The notes: generated by a model from the sequence alone, not told the origin. A stretch of DNA of 64,000 nt from JAVBMV01 sp031552145 (GCA_031552145.1 JAVBMV010000005.1:124001-188000), one strand, 5' to 3'. Counted from the first letter of the stretch, positions 1 to 9,231 are shown. Made by a program: numbers and translations.

Positions 1-785
1 TCCCCGTGACCGCGCTCGCCGAGAAGGATGCTCGTCCGGGCGCGCCCTCGCCCGCGGGCGGGCGCGCCCAGCTCGCCTACCTAGAGCGAGCCTGCGAGGC
101 GCTCGAGGCTGGGGAGCTCGACGGGCTCTGCACCGCGCCGCTCTCGAAGGCACAGGTGACCGCCGCGGGGCACTCCTTTTCGGGCCACACGGAGTATTTG
201 GCGGAGCGCTTCGGAGGCGAGCCCCTGATGATGCTCTCGGGGCGCACGCTCCATATCGCCGTGCACACCACCCACCTCGGGCTCGCGCAAGTACCCGGCG
301 CTCTCGACGGCGCGAAGCTGGTGCGGCAGCTCGTGCAGCTCCACGAGGGTCTGAAGCGCTACCTCGGGTGTCCCGCGCCACGGCTCGCCCTCTGCGCGCT
401 CAACCCCCACGCTGGAGAGGGCGGGCTCTTCGGGCGCGAAGAACAAGAGCTGCTCGCTCCGGCCATCGAGAAGGCGCGCGCGCTCGGGCTCGACGCCAGC
501 GGCCCGCACCCCGCCGATGCGCTCTTCGCCAGAGCCGCGGGTCGCTATGACGCGGTGCTCGCCATCTATCACGATCAAGGAATGATCCCGGCGAAGCTGC
601 TCGATCCGGAGGGCGCGGTAAATGTGACCCTCGGCTTGCCTATCGTGAGGACCAGCCCGGGGCATGGCGTGGCATATGACATTGCCGGGAAGGGGCTCGC
701 GCGCCCCGAGAGTATGGCGCGCGCGCTCGCCCTCGCGGCACGGATGATTGAGGTCGGTGGGGAGAGGAAGAGCAGAAATGAATGA
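1..785 (+). CDS. pdxA: 4-hydroxythreonine-4-phosphate dehydrogenase, C-terminal part
   Basis: This enzyme oxidises 4-phosphohydroxy-L-threonine in the DXP-dependent route to pyridoxal phosphate. The frame is open to the left edge, so about 70 N-terminal residues of a roughly 330-residue family lie outside; the GTG at 6 is internal. Family signatures are visible: GHTEYLAERF, NPHAGEGGLFG and HDQGMIPAK, which carry the three metal-binding histidines, and LGLPIVRTSPGHG near the end. The stop overlaps the next start (ATGAATGA), which indicates translational coupling to the flavoprotein pair downstream, an unusual partner for a vitamin B6 gene. The identity is secure; only the N-terminus is unseen. 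Confidence 0.93.
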   Translation, partial: PVTALAEKDARPGAPSPAGGRAQLAYLERACEALEAGELDGLCTAPLSKAQVTAAGHSFSGHTEYLAERFGGEPLMMLSGRTLHIAVHTTHLGLAQVPGALDGAKLVRQLVQLHEGLKRYLGCPAPRLALCALNPHAGEGGLFGREEQELLAPAIEKARALGLDASGPHPADALFARAAGRYDAVLAIYHDQGMIPAKLLDPEGAVNVTLGLPIVRTSPGHGVAYDIAGKGLARPESMARALALAARMIEVGGERKSRNE

Positions 786-1683
786 GCCCATGAGTCTGCG
801 GCGCGAGAGAAGCGGCCTGCTGCTGCAGAAGCAAGAGTTATCGCCGAAGGTCATGCGTTATGTGGTCAAAGCGCCCGAGATCGCGCGCCGGAGGCGCCCG
901 GGACAGTTCGTCGTCGTCAGGCTGCGCGAAGGGAGCGAGCGTATCCCCCTCACCATCGCCGACGCCTCCGACGAGGCGATTACGTTGGTGGTACAAGAGG
1001 TTGGGCGCTCGACGGCGGAGCTGGCGCACCTCTGGCGCGAGGGAGAGGCGCTGCTCGACCTCCTGGGGCCCCTAGGGTTGCCCACCCACATCGAGAAGGT
1101 CGGAAAGGTGCTCGCCATCGGCGGCGGGATCGGCATCGCGCCGCTCCACCCCATCGCCCAGGGCATGCACCTCGCGGGGAACGAGGTGATCTCCATCCTG
1201 GGCGCGCGCAGCAGTGATCTGCTCGTCATGGAAGAAGAGCTTCGGCGCGCGAGCGACCGGCTTCGCGTGATGACGGACGACGGAAGCTATGGCGAGAAAG
1301 GGTTCGTCACCGACGGCATCCGGCGCGAGGTCGCCGAGCATGGCGCTCCGGCGCTGGCCGTGGCGATCGGGCCGCTGCCGATGATGCGCGCTGTCGCCGC
1401 CGTTACCAAAGAGCTGGGAATCAAGACCCTGGTGAGCCTCAACCCCGTCATGATCGACGGCACCGGCATGTGCGGTGGCTGCAGGGTGACCGTACATGGC
1501 GAGACTAAGTTCGTCTGCGTCGACGGCCCCGAGTTCGACGCGCATGGTGTCGATTTCGATGAGCTGGCGCGGCGCCAGCGCTTTTACCAGCCGCAGGAGC
1601 GCGAGAGCTACGACCTCTTCATCGCGGAGCACGGTCACGCGCCGTCGGAGTGCCACGTTCGTTTTCCGAGGGTAACGCCATGA
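778..1683 (+). CDS. NfnA/SudB-type FAD/[2Fe-2S] NAD(P)-binding subunit
   Basis: This is the small subunit of an NfnAB/SudBA-type NAD(P)H-ferredoxin oxidoreductase, 301 residues, close to the usual 280-300. It shows an FAD-binding region (RIPLTIAD near residue 55), a nucleotide-binding glycine motif (AIGGGIGIAPLH near 113) and a C-terminal cluster motif DGTGMCGGC. In that motif D227, C232, C235 and C247 match the Asp/3-Cys [2Fe-2S] ligation known for NfnA. The ATG at 778 is chosen because a GAGAGGAAGAG ribosome site lies just before it. It overlaps pdxA by 8 bases and its own stop overlaps the next gene (ATGA). Whether it bifurcates electrons or acts as a simple ferredoxin reductase or sulfide dehydrogenase cannot be told from sequence. 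Confidence 0.85.
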   Translation: MNEPMSLRRERSGLLLQKQELSPKVMRYVVKAPEIARRRRPGQFVVVRLREGSERIPLTIADASDEAITLVVQEVGRSTAELAHLWREGEALLDLLGPLGLPTHIEKVGKVLAIGGGIGIAPLHPIAQGMHLAGNEVISILGARSSDLLVMEEELRRASDRLRVMTDDGSYGEKGFVTDGIRREVAEHGAPALAVAIGPLPMMRAVAAVTKELGIKTLVSLNPVMIDGTGMCGGCRVTVHGETKFVCVDGPEFDAHGVDFDELARRQRFYQPQERESYDLFIAEHGHAPSECHVRFPRVTP

Positions 1684-3146
1684 GCAACGAGAAGCCCACG
1701 ATACCCGCGCGGGGCGCGCCCCTCTCCGCGCGCGAGCGAATGGCCATCCCCCGCCAGCCGATGCCACACCAGTCCGGCCACGAGCGCGTCTCCAACTTCA
1801 AGGAGGTGGCGCTTGGCCTGGAGGAGAGCGCCGCGCGGACCGAGGCGATGCGCTGCATCGCATGCAAGGTGCCCGCCTGCGTGGAGGGATGCCCTGTCGG
1901 GATCGATATTCCTGGCTTTGTGGGAGCGGTCGCCGAGGGAGCGCTCGCCGAGGGCGTGAGGATCCTCAAAAAGGACAATGTCCTCCCCGCCATCTGTGGG
2001 CGCGTCTGCCCGCAGGAGTCGCAGTGTGAGTCGCGCTGTGTTCTCGGCAAGAAGGGTGAGCCCGTCGCCGTCGGGAGGCTCGAGCGCTTCCTCGCCGATT
2101 GGGAGCGCGAAGTGGCCGGCGCGACGCCGCTCGAGGTGGGCGCCCCCACCGGCCAGCGCGTGGCGATCGTGGGGGCGGGCCCAGCGGGACTCACCGCCGC
2201 GGCCGATCTGGTGCGCATGGGTCATGCCGTCGAGCTCTTCGAGGCGCTCCACCGCGCCGGCGGTGTCCTGGTCTATGGCATCCCCGAATTCCGGTTGCCC
2301 AAGCGCATCGTCGAGCAGGAGGTGCGGCAGCTGGTCGCGGCGGGGGTCGTGCTCCACACCAGCGTCGTCATCGGCCAGACGATCACCATGGACGAGCTGC
2401 GCGAGGAGTTCGACGCGGTCTTTGTCGCCACGGGGGCGGGGCTGCCCAACTTCATGAATATCCCCGGCGAGGGGCTCTGCGGCGTCTACTCGGCCAACGA
2501 ATATCTGACGCGCGTGAATCTGATGAAGGCCTACGATTTTCCGCGCGCCGACACGCCCGTGGCGAAGAGCCGCGCGGTGGCCGTGGTGGGCGGCGGGAAC
2601 GTGGCCATGGATGCCGCGCGCACGGCGCGCCGCCTGGGCGCGGAGCATGTCTACCTGGTCTACCGGCGCGCGCGGGCCGAGATGCCGGCCAGATTGGAAG
2701 AGCTCCATCACGCCGAGGAGGAGGGGATCGAGTTCCTCCTGCTGCACAACCCATTGGAATATGTGGGGGACGAGGCGGGGCGCGTCTCGAAGGCGATCCT
2801 GGAGCGTATGGAGCTGGGCGAGCCGGACGCCAGCGGCAGGCGGCGGCCGGTGCCCACGGGCGAGCGGAGGGAGCTGGCCGTCGACACGGTGGTGGTCTCC
2901 ATCGGGAACGGCCCCAACCCCCTGGTGCCGCGCACGACCGAGGGGCTCGCCGTGAAGAAGTGGGGCAACATCCGCACCGAGTCGCGCTCGGGCAGGACCA
3001 GCCTGAAGGGGGTCTGGGCCGGCGGCGACATCGTCCTCGGCGCCGCCACCGTCATCCTCGCCATGGGGGCGGGGCGCACCGCGGCGCGCTCCATCGATGA
3101 ATACCTCAAGACCGGAATCTGGGAAGAGCCCACGCTCGACTCGTGA
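1680..3146 (+). CDS. NfnB/SudA-type GltD-like flavoprotein (glutamate synthase small-subunit family)
   Basis: The large subunit partner of the preceding gene, 488 residues and normal for the family. The N-terminal ferredoxin-like domain has Cys at 59, 62, 67, 71 and 106, 110, 116, 120 for two iron-sulfur clusters. It is followed by an FAD Rossmann motif VAIVGAGPAG (161-170) and a second dinucleotide motif VAVVGGGNVAMDAARTA for NADPH. It is often annotated as homotetrameric glutamate synthase GltA. Pairing with an NfnA-like subunit and the absence of the large GltB synthase subunit make NADPH:ferredoxin transhydrogenase (NfnSL) or sulfide dehydrogenase more likely. The start at 1680 overlaps the upstream stop by four bases. 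Confidence 0.85.
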   Translation: MSNEKPTIPARGAPLSARERMAIPRQPMPHQSGHERVSNFKEVALGLEESAARTEAMRCIACKVPACVEGCPVGIDIPGFVGAVAEGALAEGVRILKKDNVLPAICGRVCPQESQCESRCVLGKKGEPVAVGRLERFLADWEREVAGATPLEVGAPTGQRVAIVGAGPAGLTAAADLVRMGHAVELFEALHRAGGVLVYGIPEFRLPKRIVEQEVRQLVAAGVVLHTSVVIGQTITMDELREEFDAVFVATGAGLPNFMNIPGEGLCGVYSANEYLTRVNLMKAYDFPRADTPVAKSRAVAVVGGGNVAMDAARTARRLGAEHVYLVYRRARAEMPARLEELHHAEEEGIEFLLLHNPLEYVGDEAGRVSKAILERMELGEPDASGRRRPVPTGERRELAVDTVVVSIGNGPNPLVPRTTEGLAVKKWGNIRTESRSGRTSLKGVWAGGDIVLGAATVILAMGAGRTAARSIDEYLKTGIWEEPTLDS

Positions 3147-3175
3147 GCCGCGCCTCCCTATTCGAAACCTGGGGC

Positions 3176-3194
3176 GGGCGCGGCGAACGCGCCC
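3176..3194. terminator. GC hairpin between convergent genes
   Basis: A 7-bp perfect inverted repeat (GGGCGCG / CGCGCCC with a 5-base loop) lies in the 51-base space between two genes that converge. There is no U-tract on either side, so it is only a candidate bidirectional terminator. Confidence 0.35.
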
Positions 3195-3197
3195 ACC

Positions 3198-5387
3198 TCA
3201 GCTTCCATGCCGCTGCCGCCGCTTCGTCCCGCGCGGCTCCGTTTTCACCGCCAGCTCCGCGCGGTTGAGAGTGCCTGGGAAGGGCGTCAGATCGGGAGGA
3301 GGGGGCGGCGCCTGCGGCCCCGCGCCTTGCGAGAGCGATGGCAGGCGGATCAGGAACTCCGTTCCGCCACCCGCTCGGTTCTTTACCGAGATGGCGCCGC
3401 CGTGGTTCTTCACGATGCGCTGGCAGATGGCCAGCCCCAGGCCGGTGCCCTTCTCCTTGGTCGTGTAGAAGGGAATGAAGGCATGGCGCCTCATCTCGTC
3501 TGTGAAGCCCACGCCGCTGTCGCGCACCCGCAGCTCCACCATCGTCGGCGATTCGTTGAAGCGCCACCCACCTGGGTCTCCGTCGGTGCCCAGCACGAGG
3601 GTCAGCTCTCCGCCGTCGGGCATCGCCTGGATGGCGTTCTGCATCAGGTTGATCAGCACCTGCCGCAGCTGCTCGGCGTCGGCTTCGACCCGCGGGAGTC
3701 CCTCGGCCTCCTCGATCGTCACCGCTACATTGGCCGGCACCTGAGTGGTGAAGAGCTTAAGAGTCCGCCGTACCACCTCACCCACATCCGTGGGGGCGAA
3801 GTTCTGTTTGAGCGGACGAGAGTAGTCGAGGAAGTTGGTCACCACCGAGTTGAGGCGGTCCACCTCTTCGACGATCACCTCCAGGAACTCGCGATCCTCC
3901 GAGGGGAGGCTCTTAGGGGAGAGATACTGCGCCGAGCCCTTGATGGCGCCCAGCGGGTTCCTGATCTCATGGGCGAGCCCCGCGGCCATCTCGCCCAACG
4001 CCGCCAAGCGGTCGCGCTCCTTCATGCGCTCGAAGAGCTTGCTGTTCTCCACTGCGGTCGCCATGCGCGAGGCGATCTCGATGAGCGAGGCGATCTCGTT
4101 GGAGGCAAAGGCCTCGGGGACGCGCTCGTCGCACAGGTTCAAGAAGCCGAGGATCCGCTCCGAGCCCATGAGCGGGAGGGTGAGCCCCGCCTTCATCGCC
4201 AGGAGGGCGGCCTTCACGTCGGCGAGCCGCTTCTCCTCGTCGCGGAAGCGGCGCACCTCGCGCTTCTCGGCGGTGCGCAGATCGACCAGGCGCCGATCGA
4301 TGTTCTCACTCAAGATCGCCTGCCTCCCGGCGGCCACCATGGCGATGAGACCCCGCGCGGCCGTCGCGTCCATGAAGGGCGCGGGGGGAGGGCCCCGGTA
4401 GTCGGTGAGGACGAAGCCGGGGCGCTCGTCGGAGAGCAGGTAGAGCGAGGCATGTGTGACGCGCCGCGTCTCGTCGAGCGAGTCGAGCACTAGCTTCGAG
4501 AGCGTCGGCATGTCGATCACGGTGGCCAGCTTGTCGCGCAGTAGCTCGAGCGCGCGCGCCATCTCGATTCGCTTCCGGAAAAGGATGGCCACGACCAGCT
4601 CGTCGGCTTTACTCCGCAGTGGCTCATAGAGGATGAGCACCACGATGGAGACGACCAGCGTGTTGAAGAGAAAGAGCGAGAGGCGCCCCCCCGCCCAGTA
4701 GACCAGCGCGAAGTAGAGAGCGACGAGGAAGAGCGCCTGGATCGAGAGCGAGACCGTCTTTCCCAGCAGCTCCAACAGATCGAGGAAGCGCAGCCGCTGC
4801 AGCGTCTGCGCCAGCAGGAAGGCATAGAGCGTCACCAAGATGGCGCTGATGGGAGGGAAGGCCTCGACGAAGGGGAGGCGATCGAGGACGGCCGAGCCGA
4901 TCGCGATCCCGGCGCCCGCCGCCAGCCAGGTGAGGCGCGCGCGCTCCGCTGGAGAGGGCGAACCCGCGGCGCGACCGATCAAGAGTGAGAGGCTGCCCAA
5001 GAGCCCCAGGATGACCCAGCCGCCCACGAAGGAACGCGCAGCCGCCACATGGAAGAGGGGAGAGAGCGCCACGCCCAGTCCGCCGAGGGCTCCCGCGAAG
5101 CCGAGCAGCTGGGTCCGGCGCGTATTCTTGGGGGTAACCCCCAGGAACTCCATGAAGAAGGCGAGGGCCGCCGCCGGGATGGTCGAGGCGACGAAGAGCG
5201 TCGCCCGCGGGAAGAAGACCACGCTCGAGAGCGCCGAGATGAACTCGCCGAGATAGAAGGCAGAGAGCGTGCCGCAGAGGATCGCGAAGAGGCGCAACAC
5301 GCGCCGATTCGCGCGCATCGCCATCGAGATTCCCAGCGCCAGCGTGATGAGCGCGGCCAAGAGGTCGCTCTGTGTTCGGATATCCAC
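3198..5387 (-). CDS. Membrane sensor histidine kinase with GAF-like domain
   Basis: A 729-residue two-component sensor kinase. About nine hydrophobic segments occupy residues 8-252 and form an integral membrane sensor. A GAF-like region (about 280-450) and short coiled coil lead to the HisKA domain with the phospho-acceptor motif LAHEIRNPLG (H473). The ATPase domain has an N-box (N584), G1 DSGVGF (623) and G2 GTGLGL (647). The 40-residue tail is Pro-rich then basic, beyond the end of a normal kinase. The start is GTG at 5387. No response regulator gene is adjacent, so it is an orphan kinase here. Its layout resembles the GAF-linked multi-TM sensors common in Myxococcota; the signal is unknown. 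Confidence 0.88.
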   Translation of the reverse strand: MDIRTQSDLLAALITLALGISMAMRANRRVLRLFAILCGTLSAFYLGEFISALSSVVFFPRATLFVASTIPAAALAFFMEFLGVTPKNTRRTQLLGFAGALGGLGVALSPLFHVAAARSFVGGWVILGLLGSLSLLIGRAAGSPSPAERARLTWLAAGAGIAIGSAVLDRLPFVEAFPPISAILVTLYAFLLAQTLQRLRFLDLLELLGKTVSLSIQALFLVALYFALVYWAGGRLSLFLFNTLVVSIVVLILYEPLRSKADELVVAILFRKRIEMARALELLRDKLATVIDMPTLSKLVLDSLDETRRVTHASLYLLSDERPGFVLTDYRGPPPAPFMDATAARGLIAMVAAGRQAILSENIDRRLVDLRTAEKREVRRFRDEEKRLADVKAALLAMKAGLTLPLMGSERILGFLNLCDERVPEAFASNEIASLIEIASRMATAVENSKLFERMKERDRLAALGEMAAGLAHEIRNPLGAIKGSAQYLSPKSLPSEDREFLEVIVEEVDRLNSVVTNFLDYSRPLKQNFAPTDVGEVVRRTLKLFTTQVPANVAVTIEEAEGLPRVEADAEQLRQVLINLMQNAIQAMPDGGELTLVLGTDGDPGGWRFNESPTMVELRVRDSGVGFTDEMRRHAFIPFYTTKEKGTGLGLAICQRIVKNHGGAISVKNRAGGGTEFLIRLPSLSQGAGPQAPPPPPDLTPFPGTLNRAELAVKTEPRGTKRRQRHGS

Positions 5388-5543
5388 GGCGCGATAGTAG
5401 AGCGGCTGCGGCGCAATGCGAAAATGGTGCCCTCCGCCAAAGAGGGGAATCGCCCGGCGCGAGACGAGTTACAATGGTCCGATATCCGCGGATGAGCGGG
5501 CGGGCCTCCGTGCGCCCTCCTCCGCGACCTGGAGCCGACTCCT
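5388..5543. other. Divergent intergenic region between kinase and transglycosylase genes
   Basis: 156 bases separate two divergent genes and must hold both promoters. TACTAT-like elements can be seen upstream of the kinase start, but no -35/-10 pair on either strand is convincing. A candidate ribosome site GGAG sits at 5531 before the TTG start at 5544. Confidence 0.4.
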
Positions 5544-7865
5544 TTGTCACTACCCCGATGCCCCTCTTTCGCCCTAGGCGCGCGCCCGGCGGGCGCCCTG
5601 GCGCCGCTGCTCGCGTTCGCCGGGCTCGCCACGCTCTTCGCCGGCCCGGCCGCACCGCGCGCCGAAGGACTTCGCCTGAACGAGCAGGCGCTGCTCCCCT
5701 ACACGGAGCACGAGCCGCTGCGCACAGCGCAGCAGCTGTTGGAGAGCGGCAAGGCGCCGCAGGCCGCCGCCGCGCTCGTCGAGAGCGGCGCGCCGCAGGC
5801 GCGTTTTCTGCGGGCCAGGGCGCTCTCGATCTCGGGTGAAGAGGCGGAGGCGGCCGCGCTCTATCTGGCGCTCGCCCCCGACTACCCTGAGCTCGCCCAC
5901 CGATGCCTCTTCGAGGCGGGAGCCGCCTTCGAGCGCGCCGCGCGCCACGCGGAGGCGGCCGGGGCCTACCGCGCCGTTGCCGAAGGCAGCTCGGTGCTCG
6001 CGGTCGATGCGCGGCGCGGCCTTGCGCGCCAGCTCCTCGCCGGGGGAAAGATCGGCGAGGCAATCGACGCGCTCGAGCCCATCGCCCAGCGGGCTCAGCC
6101 TGCCTGGGGCGAGGACGAGGGAGCCGAGGCGCTCTACGCCATCGCGCAGTGGCGGGAGCGGTCGAAGGAGCGGGCGCTCGCGGCCGAGGCGTGGCTGAAG
6201 CTCTGGAGCGCCCATCCGCGCAGCCCTCGCGCCAAGGGGGCGCTCGCCAACGCCCAGCGCCTGGGCAGAGCACCCACGCTGAAACAGGAGCTGACCCGTG
6301 CCGAGCTGCGCATGGAGGGAAGCGAGGCGCAGCCGGTGATGCGAGAGATGGAGGTACTCCTCTCGAAGCGCGGCGCTAAGCTCGCCGCCGAAGAGCTCTG
6401 CAGCGCCCGCTTCATTCTGGGCAAGGCGCTCCGAAAGCAGCGAAGGCACGAAGACGCGCTGCCCCATCTGGAGGCGGCGGTCGAGAGCTGCCGGGAGGCG
6501 CGGGACGGTGTGACCGAGGCGCGGGCGCTCTTCGTCGCTGGCACCTCGGGCGGCATCATCGCCCCCGCGCGCGGCGCGGCCCACTATCTCGATCTCGCCG
6601 CCCGCCACCCCGAGAGCACTCTCGCCGACGACGCGCTCTTCAATGCCTCGGAGCTCCTGCTCAGAGCGGGACGCTACGGCGAAGCGAGGGAGGCGCTGCT
6701 GCAGCTCGCCGCTCGCCCCGAGAGCGATGATTACCGGCGCGAGGGGCTCTTCAAGCTCGCTTTCCTCGAGCGCTCGCAGGGGAAGCTTCAGGAGGCGCTG
6801 GGCCACTTCGACGTGCTGGAGCGCGATGAGGCGCGCGGGGCGGTGGGTATCCCGCCCGCGGGCGGCACCGACCTGGGGCGCGCCGCCTACTGGCGCGCGC
6901 GCCTGCTCCTCGAGCTAGGGCGCGAGGAGGAGGGGCTCGGCGCGCTCGAGGGATTGGCGCTCGCGCGCCCCGCGAGTTTCTATGGGTTTCTCTCCAGGGC
7001 GAAGCTGGCGGAGGGCTGGTCCGCGCGCTCGGTGGCCCTCTCGGCGCGCCTGAGCGTGGATCTGGAGATCCCCGTCGGGCTCGACGTGGCGCTCGGCGAG
7101 CTGGCGAAGAACCGCGAGTTCATCGCGGGCCTGGAGCTCCTCAGGCTTGGATTGGAGGAAGAGGCGATGCGGGAGCTGCGCGCGGTCGATCGCGCGAAGC
7201 TGGGCCTCTCGGGGCGGGCGGAGGAGCTGCGCGCGCTCGTCCTGCTCCTGGAGCGACAGGGCGACGCGCGCCTGGCCTACGCGATCGCGCGCACGCGGCT
7301 CGCGGGCGAGCTCATGGGCAGCCCCACCGTCGAGAACGCGCGCCTCATGCGCACCGCCTGGCCGCTCACCTACCATGACGTGATCGATCGCTACTCGAGG
7401 GAGGCCGGCATCGAGCCCTTTCTGCTCCAAGCATTGGCGCGTGAAGAGAGCGGGCTCGATCCGCGCGCGCGCTCGCCGGTCGGGGCGCTGGGGCTCTGCC
7501 AGCTGATGCCTCGGACCGCCGCCGAGGTGGCGCGTGGCCTCAAGGTGCAGGGCAAGGTCACCTCCAAGCTCCACGAGCCCGAGCTCAACGTGCGCCTGGG
7601 GGCCACCTATCTGTCGCGCCTACTCTCCTCCTACGAGGGGAACGCGGCCTTCGCGCTCGCCGCCTACAACGCGGGGCCTGGGGCCGTGCGCCGCTGGCGC
7701 ACAGCGATGCCCACCCTGCCGATCGACGAGTTCATCGAGGAGATCCCCATCTCCGAGACGCGCCACTATGTGAAACGGGTGCTCTCGAGCTACGCGGCCT
7801 ACCAGCTCACCTATGGCGGGCAGCTAGAGCCCCGGCTGGGCGCCTCGCTCTTTGCCCGGCGCTGA
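5544..7865 (+). CDS. Slt70-type soluble lytic murein transglycosylase with TPR-like superhelix
   Basis: A 773-residue secreted protein that cleaves the MurNAc-GlcNAc bond of peptidoglycan with formation of anhydro-MurNAc. A hydrophobic signal segment spans about residues 15-40. A long Ala/Leu/Glu-rich helical solenoid with TPR-like units follows to about 600, then a C-terminal SLT domain. The domain shows AREESGLDP with catalytic Glu at about 635, then GALGLCQLMPRTA and AFALAAYNAGPGAVRRW. The best start is a TTG with GGAG 10 bases upstream; no in-frame ATG precedes the signal segment. The architecture matches E. coli Slt70 but with a longer solenoid. Located in the periplasm by inference from the signal. 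Confidence 0.9.
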   Translation: MSLPRCPSFALGARPAGALAPLLAFAGLATLFAGPAAPRAEGLRLNEQALLPYTEHEPLRTAQQLLESGKAPQAAAALVESGAPQARFLRARALSISGEEAEAAALYLALAPDYPELAHRCLFEAGAAFERAARHAEAAGAYRAVAEGSSVLAVDARRGLARQLLAGGKIGEAIDALEPIAQRAQPAWGEDEGAEALYAIAQWRERSKERALAAEAWLKLWSAHPRSPRAKGALANAQRLGRAPTLKQELTRAELRMEGSEAQPVMREMEVLLSKRGAKLAAEELCSARFILGKALRKQRRHEDALPHLEAAVESCREARDGVTEARALFVAGTSGGIIAPARGAAHYLDLAARHPESTLADDALFNASELLLRAGRYGEAREALLQLAARPESDDYRREGLFKLAFLERSQGKLQEALGHFDVLERDEARGAVGIPPAGGTDLGRAAYWRARLLLELGREEEGLGALEGLALARPASFYGFLSRAKLAEGWSARSVALSARLSVDLEIPVGLDVALGELAKNREFIAGLELLRLGLEEEAMRELRAVDRAKLGLSGRAEELRALVLLLERQGDARLAYAIARTRLAGELMGSPTVENARLMRTAWPLTYHDVIDRYSREAGIEPFLLQALAREESGLDPRARSPVGALGLCQLMPRTAAEVARGLKVQGKVTSKLHEPELNVRLGATYLSRLLSSYEGNAAFALAAYNAGPGAVRRWRTAMPTLPIDEFIEEIPISETRHYVKRVLSSYAAYQLTYGGQLEPRLGASLFARR

Positions 7866-8004
7866 GCCCTCGCTGGCGTTGGGCTCCCCGGGCGAGTAAT
7901 CTCGCCGGATCGGCACACGGTCGATTCGGCTTCAATGCCCATCGTTGGAATTGGGGACGGGGGACCCGGTGATCGGCGGACAGGCCGAGCGGAGAGAGAC
8001 GAAG

Positions 8005-8268
8005 ATGACGGAAGAGGAAAAGACCAAGGCCAACCGGCTGGCGCGCACCATCGCCTCGGATATCTCGCTCTACAACGAAGCGAAGGTCGCCAAGGGGATC
8101 GAGCAGGACAGCTTCTACGAGTCGCTCGAGGAGGAGATCAAAGAGGGGCGCGATCTCTACAAAAGCCGCGTCTCGGAGGAGCTCTACAAGGGCACCAACT
8201 TCTTCGATAGGGCGATCGTCGACGTGGTGCTCGGCTCCAAGGGACACATCAAGTCGAAGATCTGGTGA
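8005..8268 (+). CDS. Small conserved-looking protein of unknown function
   Basis: An 87-residue, highly charged, predicted cytoplasmic protein. The ATG at 8005 has a GGAGAGA ribosome site at 7991, so the longer frame from 7945 is not needed. The central segment ARTIASDISLYNEAK, followed by acidic helices and LYKSRV, resembles a short helical module I associate with deltaproteobacterial proteins of unknown role; this is recollection, not a search. It ends six bases before the pseudouridine synthase start, so the two are probably co-transcribed. No catalytic or metal-binding motif is visible and no function is proposed. Confidence 0.7.
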   Translation: MTEEEKTKANRLARTIASDISLYNEAKVAKGIEQDSFYESLEEEIKEGRDLYKSRVSEELYKGTNFFDRAIVDVVLGSKGHIKSKIW

Positions 8269-8274
8269 ACCTGC

Positions 8275-9231
8275 TTGCCGCGCATTGCTTCTCACCGGGT
8301 GCCAGCGGAGGCCAAGGGCATCAGGCTCGATCTCTTCCTGGCGCAGGTAGAGCCGGGGCTCTCGCGCACGCGGCTCAAGTCGCTCCTGGAGAGCGGTGAG
8401 GCGACCGTGGATGGGGCCCTCGCACCGCCCTCGCGCAGGCTGAAGGGTGGCGAGCGGATCGAGCTCTCCATCGGTGAACCCAAGGCCGTCGCGCTCGAGC
8501 CACAGCCGATGTCCCTGAAGATTCTCTTCGAGGACAGCGAGCTCATCGCCGTCGATAAACGCGCGGGCCTGGTGGTCCACCCCGGAGCAGGAAACGCCGA
8601 CGGCACCCTCGTCAACGCGCTGCTCGCGCACTGCGGCGATCTGGCCGGCATCGGCGGCGAGCTGCGCCCGGGGATCGTCCACCGCCTCGATAAAGAGACC
8701 AGCGGCTGCATCATCATCGCCAAGACCGAGCGCGCGCTTCTCTCGCTTCAAGCCCAGCTCAAGGAGCGCACCGTCGAGAAGAGTTACCTCGCGCTGGCGC
8801 ACGGCGCCCTGGCGGGGTCGGGGCGCTTCGAGACGCTCCACGGCCGCCATCCCATCCACCGCAAGCGCTTCACCAGCAAGGTCACCTCGGGAAAGAGCGC
8901 CATCACCGAATGGTGCGTCGAGAAGGAGTTTGGGTGTGCGACGCTCCTGCGCTTGAAGCTGATCACTGGCCGCACCCACCAGATTCGCGTGCACCTCTCC
9001 GAGGCGGGCCATCCGCTCGTGCATGACGAGCTCTATGGCGGCGTGGCGCGCGAGCGGCGGCTCGCCGATGAAGCCCCTCTGGCAGCGGCGGCGCGGCTCA
9101 TCGGCAGGCAGGCGCTGCACGCGGAGCGCTTTACCTTCTCGCACCCGGTGAGCGGTGCGCGGCTCGTGCTCCACGCGCCTCTCCCCGCCGACTTCGAAGC
9201 GGCTCTCGCCCGACTGTCGCAATGCACTTGA
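8275..9231 (+). CDS. RluA/RluD-family 23S rRNA or tRNA pseudouridine synthase
   Basis: A 318-residue enzyme that isomerises uridine to pseudouridine in RNA. The N-terminal S4-like RNA-binding domain covers residues about 15-75. The catalytic motif GIVHRLDKETSG has the nucleophilic Asp at 139, and RTHQIRVHLSEAGHPLVHDELYG is the second family signature. The start shown is TTG at 8275; a GTG eight codons later is an alternative and neither has a strong ribosome site. Length and S4 domain fit RluD best, but RluC or another RluA-family target cannot be excluded. The 3' end overlaps the next gene by 10 bases. Confidence 0.88.
   Translation: MPRIASHRVPAEAKGIRLDLFLAQVEPGLSRTRLKSLLESGEATVDGALAPPSRRLKGGERIELSIGEPKAVALEPQPMSLKILFEDSELIAVDKRAGLVVHPGAGNADGTLVNALLAHCGDLAGIGGELRPGIVHRLDKETSGCIIIAKTERALLSLQAQLKERTVEKSYLALAHGALAGSGRFETLHGRHPIHRKRFTSKVTSGKSAITEWCVEKEFGCATLLRLKLITGRTHQIRVHLSEAGHPLVHDELYGGVARERRLADEAPLAAAARLIGRQALHAERFTFSHPVSGARLVLHAPLPADFEAALARLSQCT

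Noticed and set aside
4624..6273. A 549-residue Arg/Pro/Ala-rich frame spanning two genes
   Set aside because: It crosses the divergent region between the kinase and transglycosylase genes and has the composition of a GC-rich out-of-frame translation.
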